Assembly (NCBI RefSeq): GCF_014699075.1
Contig: NZ_JACXAB010000005.1
Span: 307,518-371,517, forward strand
Direction: 5' to 3'
From: Microvirga sp.
Lineage (GTDB): Bacteria > Pseudomonadota > Alphaproteobacteria > Rhizobiales > Beijerinckiaceae
DNA length: 64,000 nt
The notes under the pieces were generated by a model. That model worked only from the letters and a program-made list of their open reading frames with translations. It had not been told where the DNA came from and made no database searches. Within the stretch, counting starts at the first letter, position 1, and the number at the start of each line of letters is the position of its first letter. Positions 54,507 to 62,786 of this stretch are shown one piece after another. A program made the position numbers and the translations under genes.

Positions 54507-56836
54507 GTGACGGGTTCCCGGAATGCGGACAAGGGCCCCAGGAGGTGAGGAGCAATCGCTATACTGTCAGCGCCTTCCAGCAGCAGCTCATCGACGCGAT
54601 CAAGGCCCCATTCATTGATCACATCGACGGCAGCCTCTGGGAGTAGTCCGAGCATGGCTGCCCGCACGGCGAAGTCATGGCAGGGCAGGGGAGATATTTG
54701 AACCAGCGCATCGAGCAAGCGACCGTGCCGCGCGTCCAAGCCTTCGAAGAAGCAAATCTCCGGCTCACTTGATAGGGCTGAGACCGAAGGTTGCGGGATG
54801 TCGACCGGCTCCTCGTCAGCCTCGTCGGAGAATAGGTCAACAATCTGCGCCGTGTCCTGCTTCAGCCGGGCAACATGGGTGAGGTCGAGCAGGAGTCTTC
54901 CAGTGACCTCGGCCGATGCGGTCAGGGGTTTGCGGACAGTGTCCGTCGGTCTAGACCAGCCGGCGAGACTGCATCTGTGAATGGCAGAGTGCAAAAGAGG
55001 CATTGGCAGCGCCATCGCTCGAAACAGGGCCTGGAGCATTGCCATGTCCGGTGCTGTTGCCTGCCCATCCGTCAGGGCGGCAGCGACGAAAGCAGAACCG
55101 ATCCTCATCCGCTCAGGGTGCGGAAGCGCTTTCAGCTTCGCTGGGCGGGGCCGGACAGGGGTGTGGTGCAGGGCGACCGCATAGGCAAGCAGGCGAGCTC
55201 GCTTAAGGGAGTTCGGTAACGTCTGCGACCGGATAAAACGGACGATGCTTGTTTCTCCGTCCTTGGCGGCATCCCTCATTACTGACGCATGGGTTGCAAC
55301 CTCGATCACCGGCCGGAGCGGGTCGGCCCTGCCTTGCGTTGCGTCGATGGGGCCGCCTTCTGGCGCCCGGAACAGCACCACATGGCTGTCAACGCGTGGT
55401 CGGCGCGTGCCGTAACGCGGATCCGGTTCGACAGCCAACCCTATGGCGTCAAGAAGCCTATGGAGCTGATGAAAAGCGCGGGACGAGACCGATCCATTTC
55501 CAGCGACGGGGACCCCGGCTAGCACGAGGAGGGGCTTCAGCCCAATGACCAGTTTTCTTTTGCCCTGCATGAGGCCATGAAGCTCTCGGCCAAGCGCGCC
55601 GATGACAGTGGTGCGCTGCAGGGCGCGGGGTAGAAGGAGCGCAGCCTCCAGGCTCTCGCGCGCCTCAGGTCGCCTGCCGACGAAGCGCTCGAAGGCCTCA
55701 AGCTCGTCCAGGCAGGATGCAAGAAGGGAAAGCACGTCATCAAGGGCGCAAGGGTCGGCGATGACGTCCGGGAGATGCTCATGGCGGCCTCGAATGCGCA
55801 CCTCGAACGTTCCGCTCGCCGAACGGTAGGAGATATTGATCCGAGTGTTGGGCGGCTCGACCCTGAAGCCCGATGGATACCGACTGCGGAAGCGAAGCTG
55901 CCAGAGGACCTTGAGTTCTTGGCGGATCAGTGAATCCTCGAATGGGCATTCTTCGCCTGCAAGGGAGGCGAGCCACAGGAGGACATCGTCCGCATCCAGA
56001 GGGGATCCGGCTGCGACTATGGACCCGAGACGGATGCGGGTCTCTAGCGAGTTCCCGCGCACTGAATCCCGAGTCAGCGTATTGCGTCGATCACCTGTCC
56101 GCACAAGAATCGCGGCTGTCTCAAGGAAGCATTCATACCGGAGGCGGATGTATTGGTCGTCGCCATAGAGCCCAAGCAGACGCTCGGCCTCGGCGATGAG
56201 CTCAGTCTCTTCCCCTCGGGCGCTCTCTCTGAAGAGGCGATGTTCAAGGCCGAAAAGCCTGAGGAGACCCCATCTCTTGTCTGCGCCGGGGGCTCGGCAT
56301 CCCCCGGCCATCCAATCGAGATATGCTCGCCGCGCGACCGGCGGAAGGTTCTCATAACTTGGCCGGTCGTCAGGCTCCTCGGGTATGGGGCGGGCCACGG
56401 CCGCGACCGCTAGGGCGGGATTGATCAGGCAGTTCTCCTGTGGACCTGCGACGGAGCGCAGGCTCTCGCCCAGGTAGAAGAGCCCTGAGGTGAGAGTGAT
56501 CCCCTGGAGCCGCACCACTTCGTGCGGTCTGATCCAGCGGGCCGTTGGGGCTCTTGGATACCGGCGTTGCCGCGGGTGTGCCGGCCAGCTAGGCGCAGTC
56601 AGGAGCCTTGGCACCCCAGCGGCTCTAACAGGCAGTTGTCCCGGATTGAAGACACCCATATCCCATGCGGAGCCGTCCAGCCTTGACGCTGTAAGCGCAA
56701 GGCTGCCTCGAGGGGGCAAGGTCACGTCCGTGGAGAACAGGTTGGCCGTAATCATGCACAAGGCATCATTCATGGGCAGCATCCTGCAGACCTGCGCCGG
56801 CTGTGCCGGGGCAATGTGCGTCATCTGCGAATTCAT
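54503..56836 (-). CDS. TerB-N and TerB-C domain protein (first gene of the trio)
   Basis: The start is set at ATG 56836, with AGGA eight bases upstream, giving 777 residues. A TerB-N domain spans about 95-300: WIRPHEVVRLQGITLTSGLFYLGESL, then RPSYENLPPVARRAYLDWMAGG. The C-terminus (about 690-777) matches TerB-C, with GLLPEAAVDVINEWGLDRVDELL. TerB-N/TerB-C proteins were linked by comparative genomics (Anantharaman, Iyer and Aravind 2012) to DNA-processing gene clusters with ATPases and helicases. It probably acts as a scaffold or sensor for the ATPase and helicase encoded next. Confidence 0.85.
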   Translation of the reverse strand: MNSQMTHIAPAQPAQVCRMLPMNDALCMITANLFSTDVTLPPRGSLALTASRLDGSAWDMGVFNPGQLPVRAAGVPRLLTAPSWPAHPRQRRYPRAPTARWIRPHEVVRLQGITLTSGLFYLGESLRSVAGPQENCLINPALAVAAVARPIPEEPDDRPSYENLPPVARRAYLDWMAGGCRAPGADKRWGLLRLFGLEHRLFRESARGEETELIAEAERLLGLYGDDQYIRLRYECFLETAAILVRTGDRRNTLTRDSVRGNSLETRIRLGSIVAAGSPLDADDVLLWLASLAGEECPFEDSLIRQELKVLWQLRFRSRYPSGFRVEPPNTRINISYRSASGTFEVRIRGRHEHLPDVIADPCALDDVLSLLASCLDELEAFERFVGRRPEARESLEAALLLPRALQRTTVIGALGRELHGLMQGKRKLVIGLKPLLVLAGVPVAGNGSVSSRAFHQLHRLLDAIGLAVEPDPRYGTRRPRVDSHVVLFRAPEGGPIDATQGRADPLRPVIEVATHASVMRDAAKDGETSIVRFIRSQTLPNSLKRARLLAYAVALHHTPVRPRPAKLKALPHPERMRIGSAFVAAALTDGQATAPDMAMLQALFRAMALPMPLLHSAIHRCSLAGWSRPTDTVRKPLTASAEVTGRLLLDLTHVARLKQDTAQIVDLFSDEADEEPVDIPQPSVSALSSEPEICFFEGLDARHGRLLDALVQISPLPCHDFAVRAAMLGLLPEAAVDVINEWGLDRVDELLLEGADSIAIAPHLLGPLSAFREPVT

Positions 56837-58059
56837 GCGATTGTCCTGTTCATATCGGCTTCGCGTCCTCAGTTCCGGCAGAGCCTTGAAGCTTGGCCAT
56901 ATTGAGGATCGACCGTGATTTCGAATTCGGCAAGCCGATTCTTCTGCTGCGACTCGGCGGGCGGAAAGCTGCCCTCGCAGAGGAGTTGAATGGTCTTGGC
57001 GTGCCGTGCACGATTGCTGGCCGATCCGGCGGTTTGAGGTTCGCAACGGAGCCTTCGCGGACATGGAGGGTGATTGCATGTTCTGGCAACATTGTCCCGG
57101 CAAGGTGCCCGCTGACATGTGGGACAGGCAGCGGGCGTTCCCGCGAGCAGAAGATATAGGGTGGCCGACGTGCTTGTCGGCGGGTTACTGGATGCTCAAG
57201 CGTAAGATCCGAGGAGCTTGCTGATCCTGTGGTAAGCCGCCTGCGTCAGTCGATGTAGCCGTTCTCGCAATGCGATTGCCGGCCTTTCTAAAGGGTGCAC
57301 GGGTGAGCCGAACTTTCTCAGGGTCCGAATATCGCCCGTTACAAGGGTCGTCGTGGAACGGGTTAGTTGTCAGCCTGTGACGGGCGCTTGCTATGCAAGG
57401 CTTTCCGGGAGACCGGATTTCGGAGTTTTCGCGTCCCCCCGTTACTCTTATTATCTGTAACGTTTTTCCAAGCGAAGGTAACGTTTTTCCAAGTTCGTCT
57501 CACGCTCCTCGCGGCTCCGAACAGCCACCCGTGACACGTTTTTCCAAGCGAAGGTCACGTTTTTCCAAGTGGAGGTAACGTTTTTCCGAAAGTCATTCCT
57601 GCCGATGGCAGAGCCAGAGCTGTCGCTGCCAAAGACACAGTGGAAGATGGCAGGAACCCTTCATGCTTGAGGATCGATGGCAACCACGAGAGGCGCGAGC
57701 TTGCCCAAACGCGCAAATCGGGCGCCGATTTAGAGGGGCAGGGCGGCTCCCAAGGCGCGTATGCTCCACCTGCATGTCGGCCTCCACCAGACTCGCTCAG
57801 CCGAGAGGCGCCCGAGAATGGATCAGGGAGACGGCTGAGTTTTTGCTCCCCTGATCCGTGGCAGGAGCGACCTTAGACGGCCTGGGTGATGCATGTCTCC
57901 AGGGTGCCTTGAAGGCCGATCCTTTTGCTTTTGCAGCCGACGCCGTTCCAGTCGACCCAGACGCCGAGATGCTGTGAGACCTAGATCTCGCTTTCAAGGC
58001 CGGGCGCTATGGGCACCTGCATGACAGCGAGACGCAAGCCTCGGTGCCTGGGGGAGGCC
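56837..58059. other. 1.2-kb gene-free region upstream of the trio (contains iteron-like array)
   Basis: No frame here has both coding-like composition and a ribosome site. The notable content is the repeat array at 57457-57590. The part next to 56836 should contain the promoter of the leftward trio. Confidence 0.55.
57457..57590. repeat. iteron-like array: five GTMACGTTTTTCCAAG direct repeats
   Basis: Copies begin at 57457, 57478, 57533, 57554 and 57575. Units 1-2 and 3-5 are spaced exactly 21 bases apart, two DNA turns, with a 55-base gap in the middle. Four copies share CGTTTTTCCAAG exactly and the fifth ends CCGAA. A 21-bp phase on one strand is typical of replication iterons or of an array bound by one protein on one face of the helix. 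An AT-rich stretch (GTTACTCTTATTATCTG) adjoins on the left. Confidence 0.85.
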
Positions 58060-59031
58060 TCATGATATCCGTCGCCAGCGCCGGCCGCGGGTGTTGCTGC
58101 CCAATAGCAGCCTGCCTGCGTTGATGAGGGAGGGCAGGCCGATATCGCGTGTGGTTTCCAAAACATCCTTGCGGCCGCATACCGGTTTAAGCAAGCCTGA
58201 GCTGACGAGGGTTAGGCGCTTGTTCTTCAACCCGGGCTGTATCGAGCGGATTTCCTTTACACGGGCGCGGGAGCCCTTCGTCACCACGCACCAGCCGTCC
58301 ACCACAAGCGCGGTCGCGCTGACCTCCGGATGGTCGAGCTGGAACCAGCGGGCATCCGGACGTTTGAGCAGGTCTCGCGGAAACGCCGTCGTCCAGCCGA
58401 CCGCCGGCGGCAGGACCTCCGCTTCGGCAGCAGGCGCCACCGTATCAAGGTCTGGCGTCAGACCAGGATCGGGGTTGTCCTGTTTCGCCTCCAGGATGGT
58501 GCATCCCGCGACCGCCAGCATCCAGCGCAGGCTGTCGAGCCAGCGGTTGACTCGCGTGATGACGCCGGGCGGCAGACCACGGTCCCGCGGTGGGCGACTG
58601 ACCACCTTATGGGAGCCCGCACGAGCGGCCTCGACGTGCAGCGCCCGCTCCAGTGCAGCGGCCTCGTCGAAGAGGAGGCCTTTCTCGTCGTCGGTGGTGA
58701 TGATGACGAGGGTTCGCACGGGGCTCAAGGGTGGGGACTGTCGATGCTGCCGCGTCCGCACAGGAGGCCGGCCTGTTCTGCCCACATGAGTTTCCGGCAC
58801 AGCCGGCATTCCTAGTTGCGAAGGAGCGCCACCGATAATGGCGTAGCAGGATGGATTCTGGAACTCGGCCCGGCTCAGGAGAATCGCGGCCTTCGGCCAT
58901 GGCGCGGACCCGACAACGAGCCGCAGGCCGCGGTGGCGGACGAGCCAGACCGTGGGCTCCCGCGGGTCGCGCTCGATTATGAGCTCGTCCGTTTCTTCCG
59001 TGGTCGGGAGGAGGAAGGGGGAAGATGGCAT
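58060..59031 (-). CDS. hypothetical protein resembling degenerate GIY-YIG plus DUF4357
   Basis: The ATG at 59031 gives 323 residues. The layout is an N-terminal beta-rich part with CYAIIGG (about 57), then TLVIITTDDEKGLLFDEAAALERALH (about 105-130). This resembles the later strands and helix of GIY-YIG-like nucleases, but the tyrosine motif is not preserved. The tail (RLTLVSSGLL...SLINAGRLLLGSNTRGRRW) resembles DUF4357, often attached to such domains. This is similarity by eye only. It lies downstream of the FtsH-like protease gene on the same strand. Confidence 0.5.
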   Translation of the reverse strand: MPSSPFLLPTTEETDELIIERDPREPTVWLVRHRGLRLVVGSAPWPKAAILLSRAEFQNPSCYAIIGGAPSQLGMPAVPETHVGRTGRPPVRTRQHRQSPPLSPVRTLVIITTDDEKGLLFDEAAALERALHVEAARAGSHKVVSRPPRDRGLPPGVITRVNRWLDSLRWMLAVAGCTILEAKQDNPDPGLTPDLDTVAPAAEAEVLPPAVGWTTAFPRDLLKRPDARWFQLDHPEVSATALVVDGWCVVTKGSRARVKEIRSIQPGLKNKRLTLVSSGLLKPVCGRKDVLETTRDIGLPSLINAGRLLLGSNTRGRRWRRIS

Positions 59032-59155
59032 GTGAGATCTTTCATGGACGGGGCGGCATACGCCGAGCCCTGAAGGTGAAAAGCGGCTGCCGTCTTGTTG
59101 GAAACAAAGGCTGAGCGATGCGGCTTGCAGGCAATGGTGGCTGGCCTGCTCCGGG

Positions 59156-61201
59156 TCAGGTGGAGGACGCGCCTTTATCCAGGTAACCCGCGGCCTTGAG
59201 CCACGACCGGATCGCCGGCGGGTGGCCCTCAAGAATCTGGGTGACCTCGTCTCCTCCCAGCGTCCGCCGGCTCATGAGCGCCGCGGCAACGGCCCGGATG
59301 GCGCTTTCATGGGTGCGGACAAGGGTAACCGCCAGGGCCAGAAGCCGCTGCAACTCGTCCTCGACGATCATCGCCAGCTTGGCGTCGAACCGCAACAACG
59401 TTCCAGCCTCGTCGAACGCAATGCGATGGGTAAGCGTCGAGCCGAGGCCGAGGCTGGCATGGATCCCGGCGATCAGCTTCGTGGCCTCCTGCAGGTCTGC
59501 GACCGCACCAGCATTGGCGCCCTGCGCGCCGAGTGTCTGATCGGCGGCACGCCCAGCCAGTGTCGCTACGGCCTGTGCCTCCAGAAGAGCCCGGCCCGGC
59601 ATGAAATTGCGCGATGCGATCCGGGTATGACCCTCGGCGACACCACTCGCCTGAATGGTGACGTGGGCGACTTCCAGCCCAAGCCGAAGGGCCAGAACCG
59701 CATGGGCCGCCTCGTGCAACGCGACGCAGCGCAACTCATCCGTCGTTCGCGAATCGGGCGGCGCGACCTCGTGCAGGAGATCCTGCAGGTCGATAGGGCG
59801 GTGCTCCGCCCTGGCACGGCGCCGCGCAGCCTTCACCCAGCCCTCAAGAACCGCGCCGGTCGCATTGGGGCACAGGCGCGCGATCTGCGTTAGGTCGGTA
59901 TCTGAAAGGTCTTGCCCAAGATGGGTCCGCAGGATACCGGCTCGGCCCCTCTCGTCCGGAGGGCTGATCTCGATGGTCCTGTCGAAACGGCCGGGCCGCA
60001 GGAGGGCGGCGTCGATCCTGCTGACATGATTGGTCGCGCCCAGCAAGATAACGGAGGGTGCGGTCCGGCGCGTCTGGTCGATCTGCAAAAGCAGCCCGGT
60101 TACCACGGGGGTCCACCAGTCAGATCGGCCTCCTGACATTTGAGCCCTGTCCGGGATCGCATCGAGTTCGTCCATAAAGCCGATGACGGCTCCCGAGCCG
60201 GTGGATGCCGCCTGGTGTTGCAATTGCTGGAAGAAGCTCGTGAACGCCTTGACGATGCTGTCCAGGTAACCGGGGGATTGGGCGAACCACTCCGAGACAC
60301 TCGTGGCGACGATGGGTACGCCCGCCGTCGAAGCGATCGAATGGGCGAGGATCGTCTTGCCCGTCCCGGGTGGGCCGAAAAATACGCATGACCCGAGCTC
60401 CGGCCGGGTGCCGGTGGCGCGGGACCGCTCGATCTCGGCCACGGTTTCGAGGGCCCAGGCATGGGCTTCGCCATAGCCGCTCAAGGCCTCGAGCCGCGGA
60501 ACCTCACCACCCGCGCGCCTTGGATTGCGCATCCGTGCGGCCCGTCTGATGCGGTCGACACAATCCTGCGGTGATGATGATCCCGGCCGAAGCGCGGCGG
60601 CAAGATCGTTGAGGTCGACTCCAGCCAGATCGTTGGGCTCGAGGTTCGTCGCGGTACGGCGGCGGCACCAGCGCCGGAGCGCCTCGTTCATGACCGCGAC
60701 GTCCGGAAGGCTGATCACGAACTCCTGGTCAGCTGCGGCCGTCAGGGTTGTGGCGAGACAGTCTGGTGACGGCGCAATGCCCACGACGAGGTTGCCGAGC
60801 GCGATCAACCTCCCGGCCGTTTCGTCCGTCGTGCTGCTGGTCTTCGGCCGCGTTGCGGTGACCACCGACGTTCCGGACCTAGCCATTGATCGGACGGCGT
60901 CGCCGACAGCATCCACCCATGTGGCGCTTGGGACCCGGATGATCAGGACGAGGGGGCCGCCGCGACGCAGGAGGCGGCGACCGGTGCGGCCCAAAGCGCG
61001 GTCCAGGCAGAGGCCGACCAGGAGGCTGGTCGCTGAGGCAGGGCGCCTGCGGGAGGACGCAGGCGGCAGGGCGTCGTGGAAGGTCTCGGAGCAGGTATCC
61101 ATGAAGTCGTCGAAATGGATCGCGGTGCTGTCGGTCTCAGCCGTGCCGACCGGGCTCCCAGTGCTGGTCTTGGCGGCAAGCGTGTCGTTGAGGGGCAACA
61201 T
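59156..61201 (-). CDS. FtsH-like soluble AAA+ zinc metalloprotease
   Basis: The 681-residue protein has an N-terminal region with no membrane span (about 1-250), an AAA+ module and a peptidase domain. Walker A GPPGTGKT is near residue 273, Walker B VIGFMDELDAI near 330, and the arginine-finger region HVSRIDAALLRPGRFDR near 395. The zinc site HEAAH is near 500, and A-D-L-Q-E-A-T near 580 supplies the third ligand as in FtsH. Unlike FtsH it has no transmembrane anchor, so it should be cytoplasmic. The start is uncertain: 61201 has a distant GGAG, 61246 also fits. Confidence 0.85.
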   Translation of the reverse strand: MLPLNDTLAAKTSTGSPVGTAETDSTAIHFDDFMDTCSETFHDALPPASSRRRPASATSLLVGLCLDRALGRTGRRLLRRGGPLVLIIRVPSATWVDAVGDAVRSMARSGTSVVTATRPKTSSTTDETAGRLIALGNLVVGIAPSPDCLATTLTAAADQEFVISLPDVAVMNEALRRWCRRRTATNLEPNDLAGVDLNDLAAALRPGSSSPQDCVDRIRRAARMRNPRRAGGEVPRLEALSGYGEAHAWALETVAEIERSRATGTRPELGSCVFFGPPGTGKTILAHSIASTAGVPIVATSVSEWFAQSPGYLDSIVKAFTSFFQQLQHQAASTGSGAVIGFMDELDAIPDRAQMSGGRSDWWTPVVTGLLLQIDQTRRTAPSVILLGATNHVSRIDAALLRPGRFDRTIEISPPDERGRAGILRTHLGQDLSDTDLTQIARLCPNATGAVLEGWVKAARRRARAEHRPIDLQDLLHEVAPPDSRTTDELRCVALHEAAHAVLALRLGLEVAHVTIQASGVAEGHTRIASRNFMPGRALLEAQAVATLAGRAADQTLGAQGANAGAVADLQEATKLIAGIHASLGLGSTLTHRIAFDEAGTLLRFDAKLAMIVEDELQRLLALAVTLVRTHESAIRAVAAALMSRRTLGGDEVTQILEGHPPAIRSWLKAAGYLDKGASST

Positions 61202-61272
61202 GGACAGTATTTCTCCACGAAAAGAGGGAACGGGATTAGTCGACATTGGAAGACGGGGCTGTGGCGCGGCGC

Positions 61273-61821
61273 TCAGGCCGCAGCGCGGCGGCTGTCCGGC
61301 GAACACGGCTCGAGCCATGGGCACCCTGCGGCTCGCAGAAGAGGGCGTCCTTGGGCCAGGAGGCTCTCGAGCATTTCCTTGCGTGCAGGTGGCGCCGGCA
61401 TGCTGACCGATGCGCGCCCGCGCACCAGCCTGACCCGGCCGGCGCTCCAGGCCAGCGTGCCCAGCCGCGTGCGCCAGAAGGCGATGTCGGCTTCGCTCAG
61501 GATCGGGCTGCCTGTGGTGAGGACGAAGACCTCATCAATGGGGCGCAGATACCCATTCCACCGTTGGTCATAGAGGCGAGCGTGGAGCTCGACCCCGCTG
61601 CCAACGCGCAAGCAGGTCTGGCCGGTGTTCTCATCGAACCCCACCAGCAGGTAGGCCGAAGCATGGGCGAGCAGGTCGAGGCGCAGCAGGTGCGAGAGAT
61701 CGCACCAGTGGCTGGTGGCGACCACTGCCCTGGTAAGATCGCACTCAGCGATCCTGACGGACGTGCCGGGAAGCGGATCACGGATTGTGACACATGGCAG
61801 GCTGAGGCTTGTGTCCCACAT
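61273..61821 (-). CDS. hypothetical protein with GIY-YIG-like pattern
   Basis: In 182 residues the segment SAYLLVGFDENTGQTCLRVG, followed by S-G-V-E-L-H-A-R-L, and later EVFVLTTGSPILSEADIAFWRTRL, imitates the strand-loop-strand and helix order of GIY-YIG folds. The second motif has R-V-G-S in place of Y-V-G-E. The first catalytic tyrosine region is only approximate, so nuclease activity is doubtful. It is the gene immediately upstream of the FtsH-like protease, with a 72-base gap. Confidence 0.45.
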   Translation of the reverse strand: MWDTSLSLPCVTIRDPLPGTSVRIAECDLTRAVVATSHWCDLSHLLRLDLLAHASAYLLVGFDENTGQTCLRVGSGVELHARLYDQRWNGYLRPIDEVFVLTTGSPILSEADIAFWRTRLGTLAWSAGRVRLVRGRASVSMPAPPARKEMLESLLAQGRPLLRAAGCPWLEPCSPDSRRAAA

Positions 61822-61972
61822 GGCAATTTCCTTTTGAAGATGAAGCTTCGCCCCGGCGCCGTGCGGCGCGCAGGCTCGTCACCCGCCGGCGCGGGCGACG
61901 GGAGGAAGTGAGACGAAGCAGGAGTTGGCGGCGGTCTGGCCCTTCACGGAGGGAGAGGCCTGATTGCGATCC

Positions 61973-62338
61973 TCAGGGGCGCAAGCGCCAGAACAGGAGA
62001 TCAGGGCCGAAGGGGGACTCCAGATCCACCCCGAAGAAGCCCCTGTCGACGAGCGCCAGGACAGCCGAGAGCGGCTGAGGGTAGTTCGGGATGGCGCTCA
62101 CGAGGTCTGCCAGCGTGACCACGTTGGCCTGGCTCGCGACCGCGAGCAGGGTCGCACGAGCGTCGGAGTCGTGATCGGGCTGCGTCACGCCATCAGGGGA
62201 GCCCATGGGACTGAGCATTGCAGCGGGAAGGGGCGACACGCGCCCAACGTCGTTGCTGGTCAGGGTCGTGGATGCGGCCGAAGGGCCGCAGTGATGGTTG
62301 CGCGAAGCCGCAGCTCCGCTGTACAAGGCCTCAGCCAT
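61973..62338 (-). CDS. small winged-helix-like hypothetical protein
   Basis: The 121-residue product has a disordered Ser/Ala/Pro-rich first half. The C-terminal half (ARATLLAVASQANVVTLADLVSAIPNYPQPLSAVLALVDRGFF, from about 59) has the helix-turn-helix spacing of a winged helix. It lies 151 bases upstream of the GIY-YIG-like gene on the same strand and could be its regulator. The assignment is tentative. Confidence 0.45.
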   Translation of the reverse strand: MAEALYSGAAASRNHHCGPSAASTTLTSNDVGRVSPLPAAMLSPMGSPDGVTQPDHDSDARATLLAVASQANVVTLADLVSAIPNYPQPLSAVLALVDRGFFGVDLESPFGPDLLFWRLRP

Positions 62339-62786
62339 GTCGTTCTCCTGTTAGCGCAGGAACGGATGGTCAGGCTGTTGGCGTGGCTGGTACCCGCGCC
62401 GGCAGCCGCTCTGGGCCATCCGCTCACCAGGGTTGCTTGCCTGGTAACCATCCAAGTTGGGGCACAGGCATTCTTAGGACAAGAAGCCCGATGGGATTTG
62501 AAGCAGGCATGGTTAACGGATTATTACCTGCCTCATGCCCGAGAGAAACGGAGAGTATCGTGCGCGGTAGGCCTCGTTGGAAGCCTGAGGGGAGCGCTAC
62601 AGCAGTACAATGAAATAGAATTGCATCATCGATGCCCTGCCTGCGGCTAAATGCGCAACTTTCACGCCTCCGCCTGCAAGTTGCATAAAGTTTTTACCTG
62701 AGTACTGGTAGGACCATATTCGAATAAAGAAGCAGAAGCCAGAAGCCTCATCAAAAGAGGCTCGGTGAATGTTGGGGCATTGCAGC
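62339..62786. other. 448-base intergenic region, AT-richer towards the right
   Basis: No gene is seen. The part beyond about 62480 is distinctly AT-richer than the accessory region to the left and probably carries the promoter of the alginate-lyase-like gene. GGGG lies about ten bases before its ATG. Confidence 0.45.
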
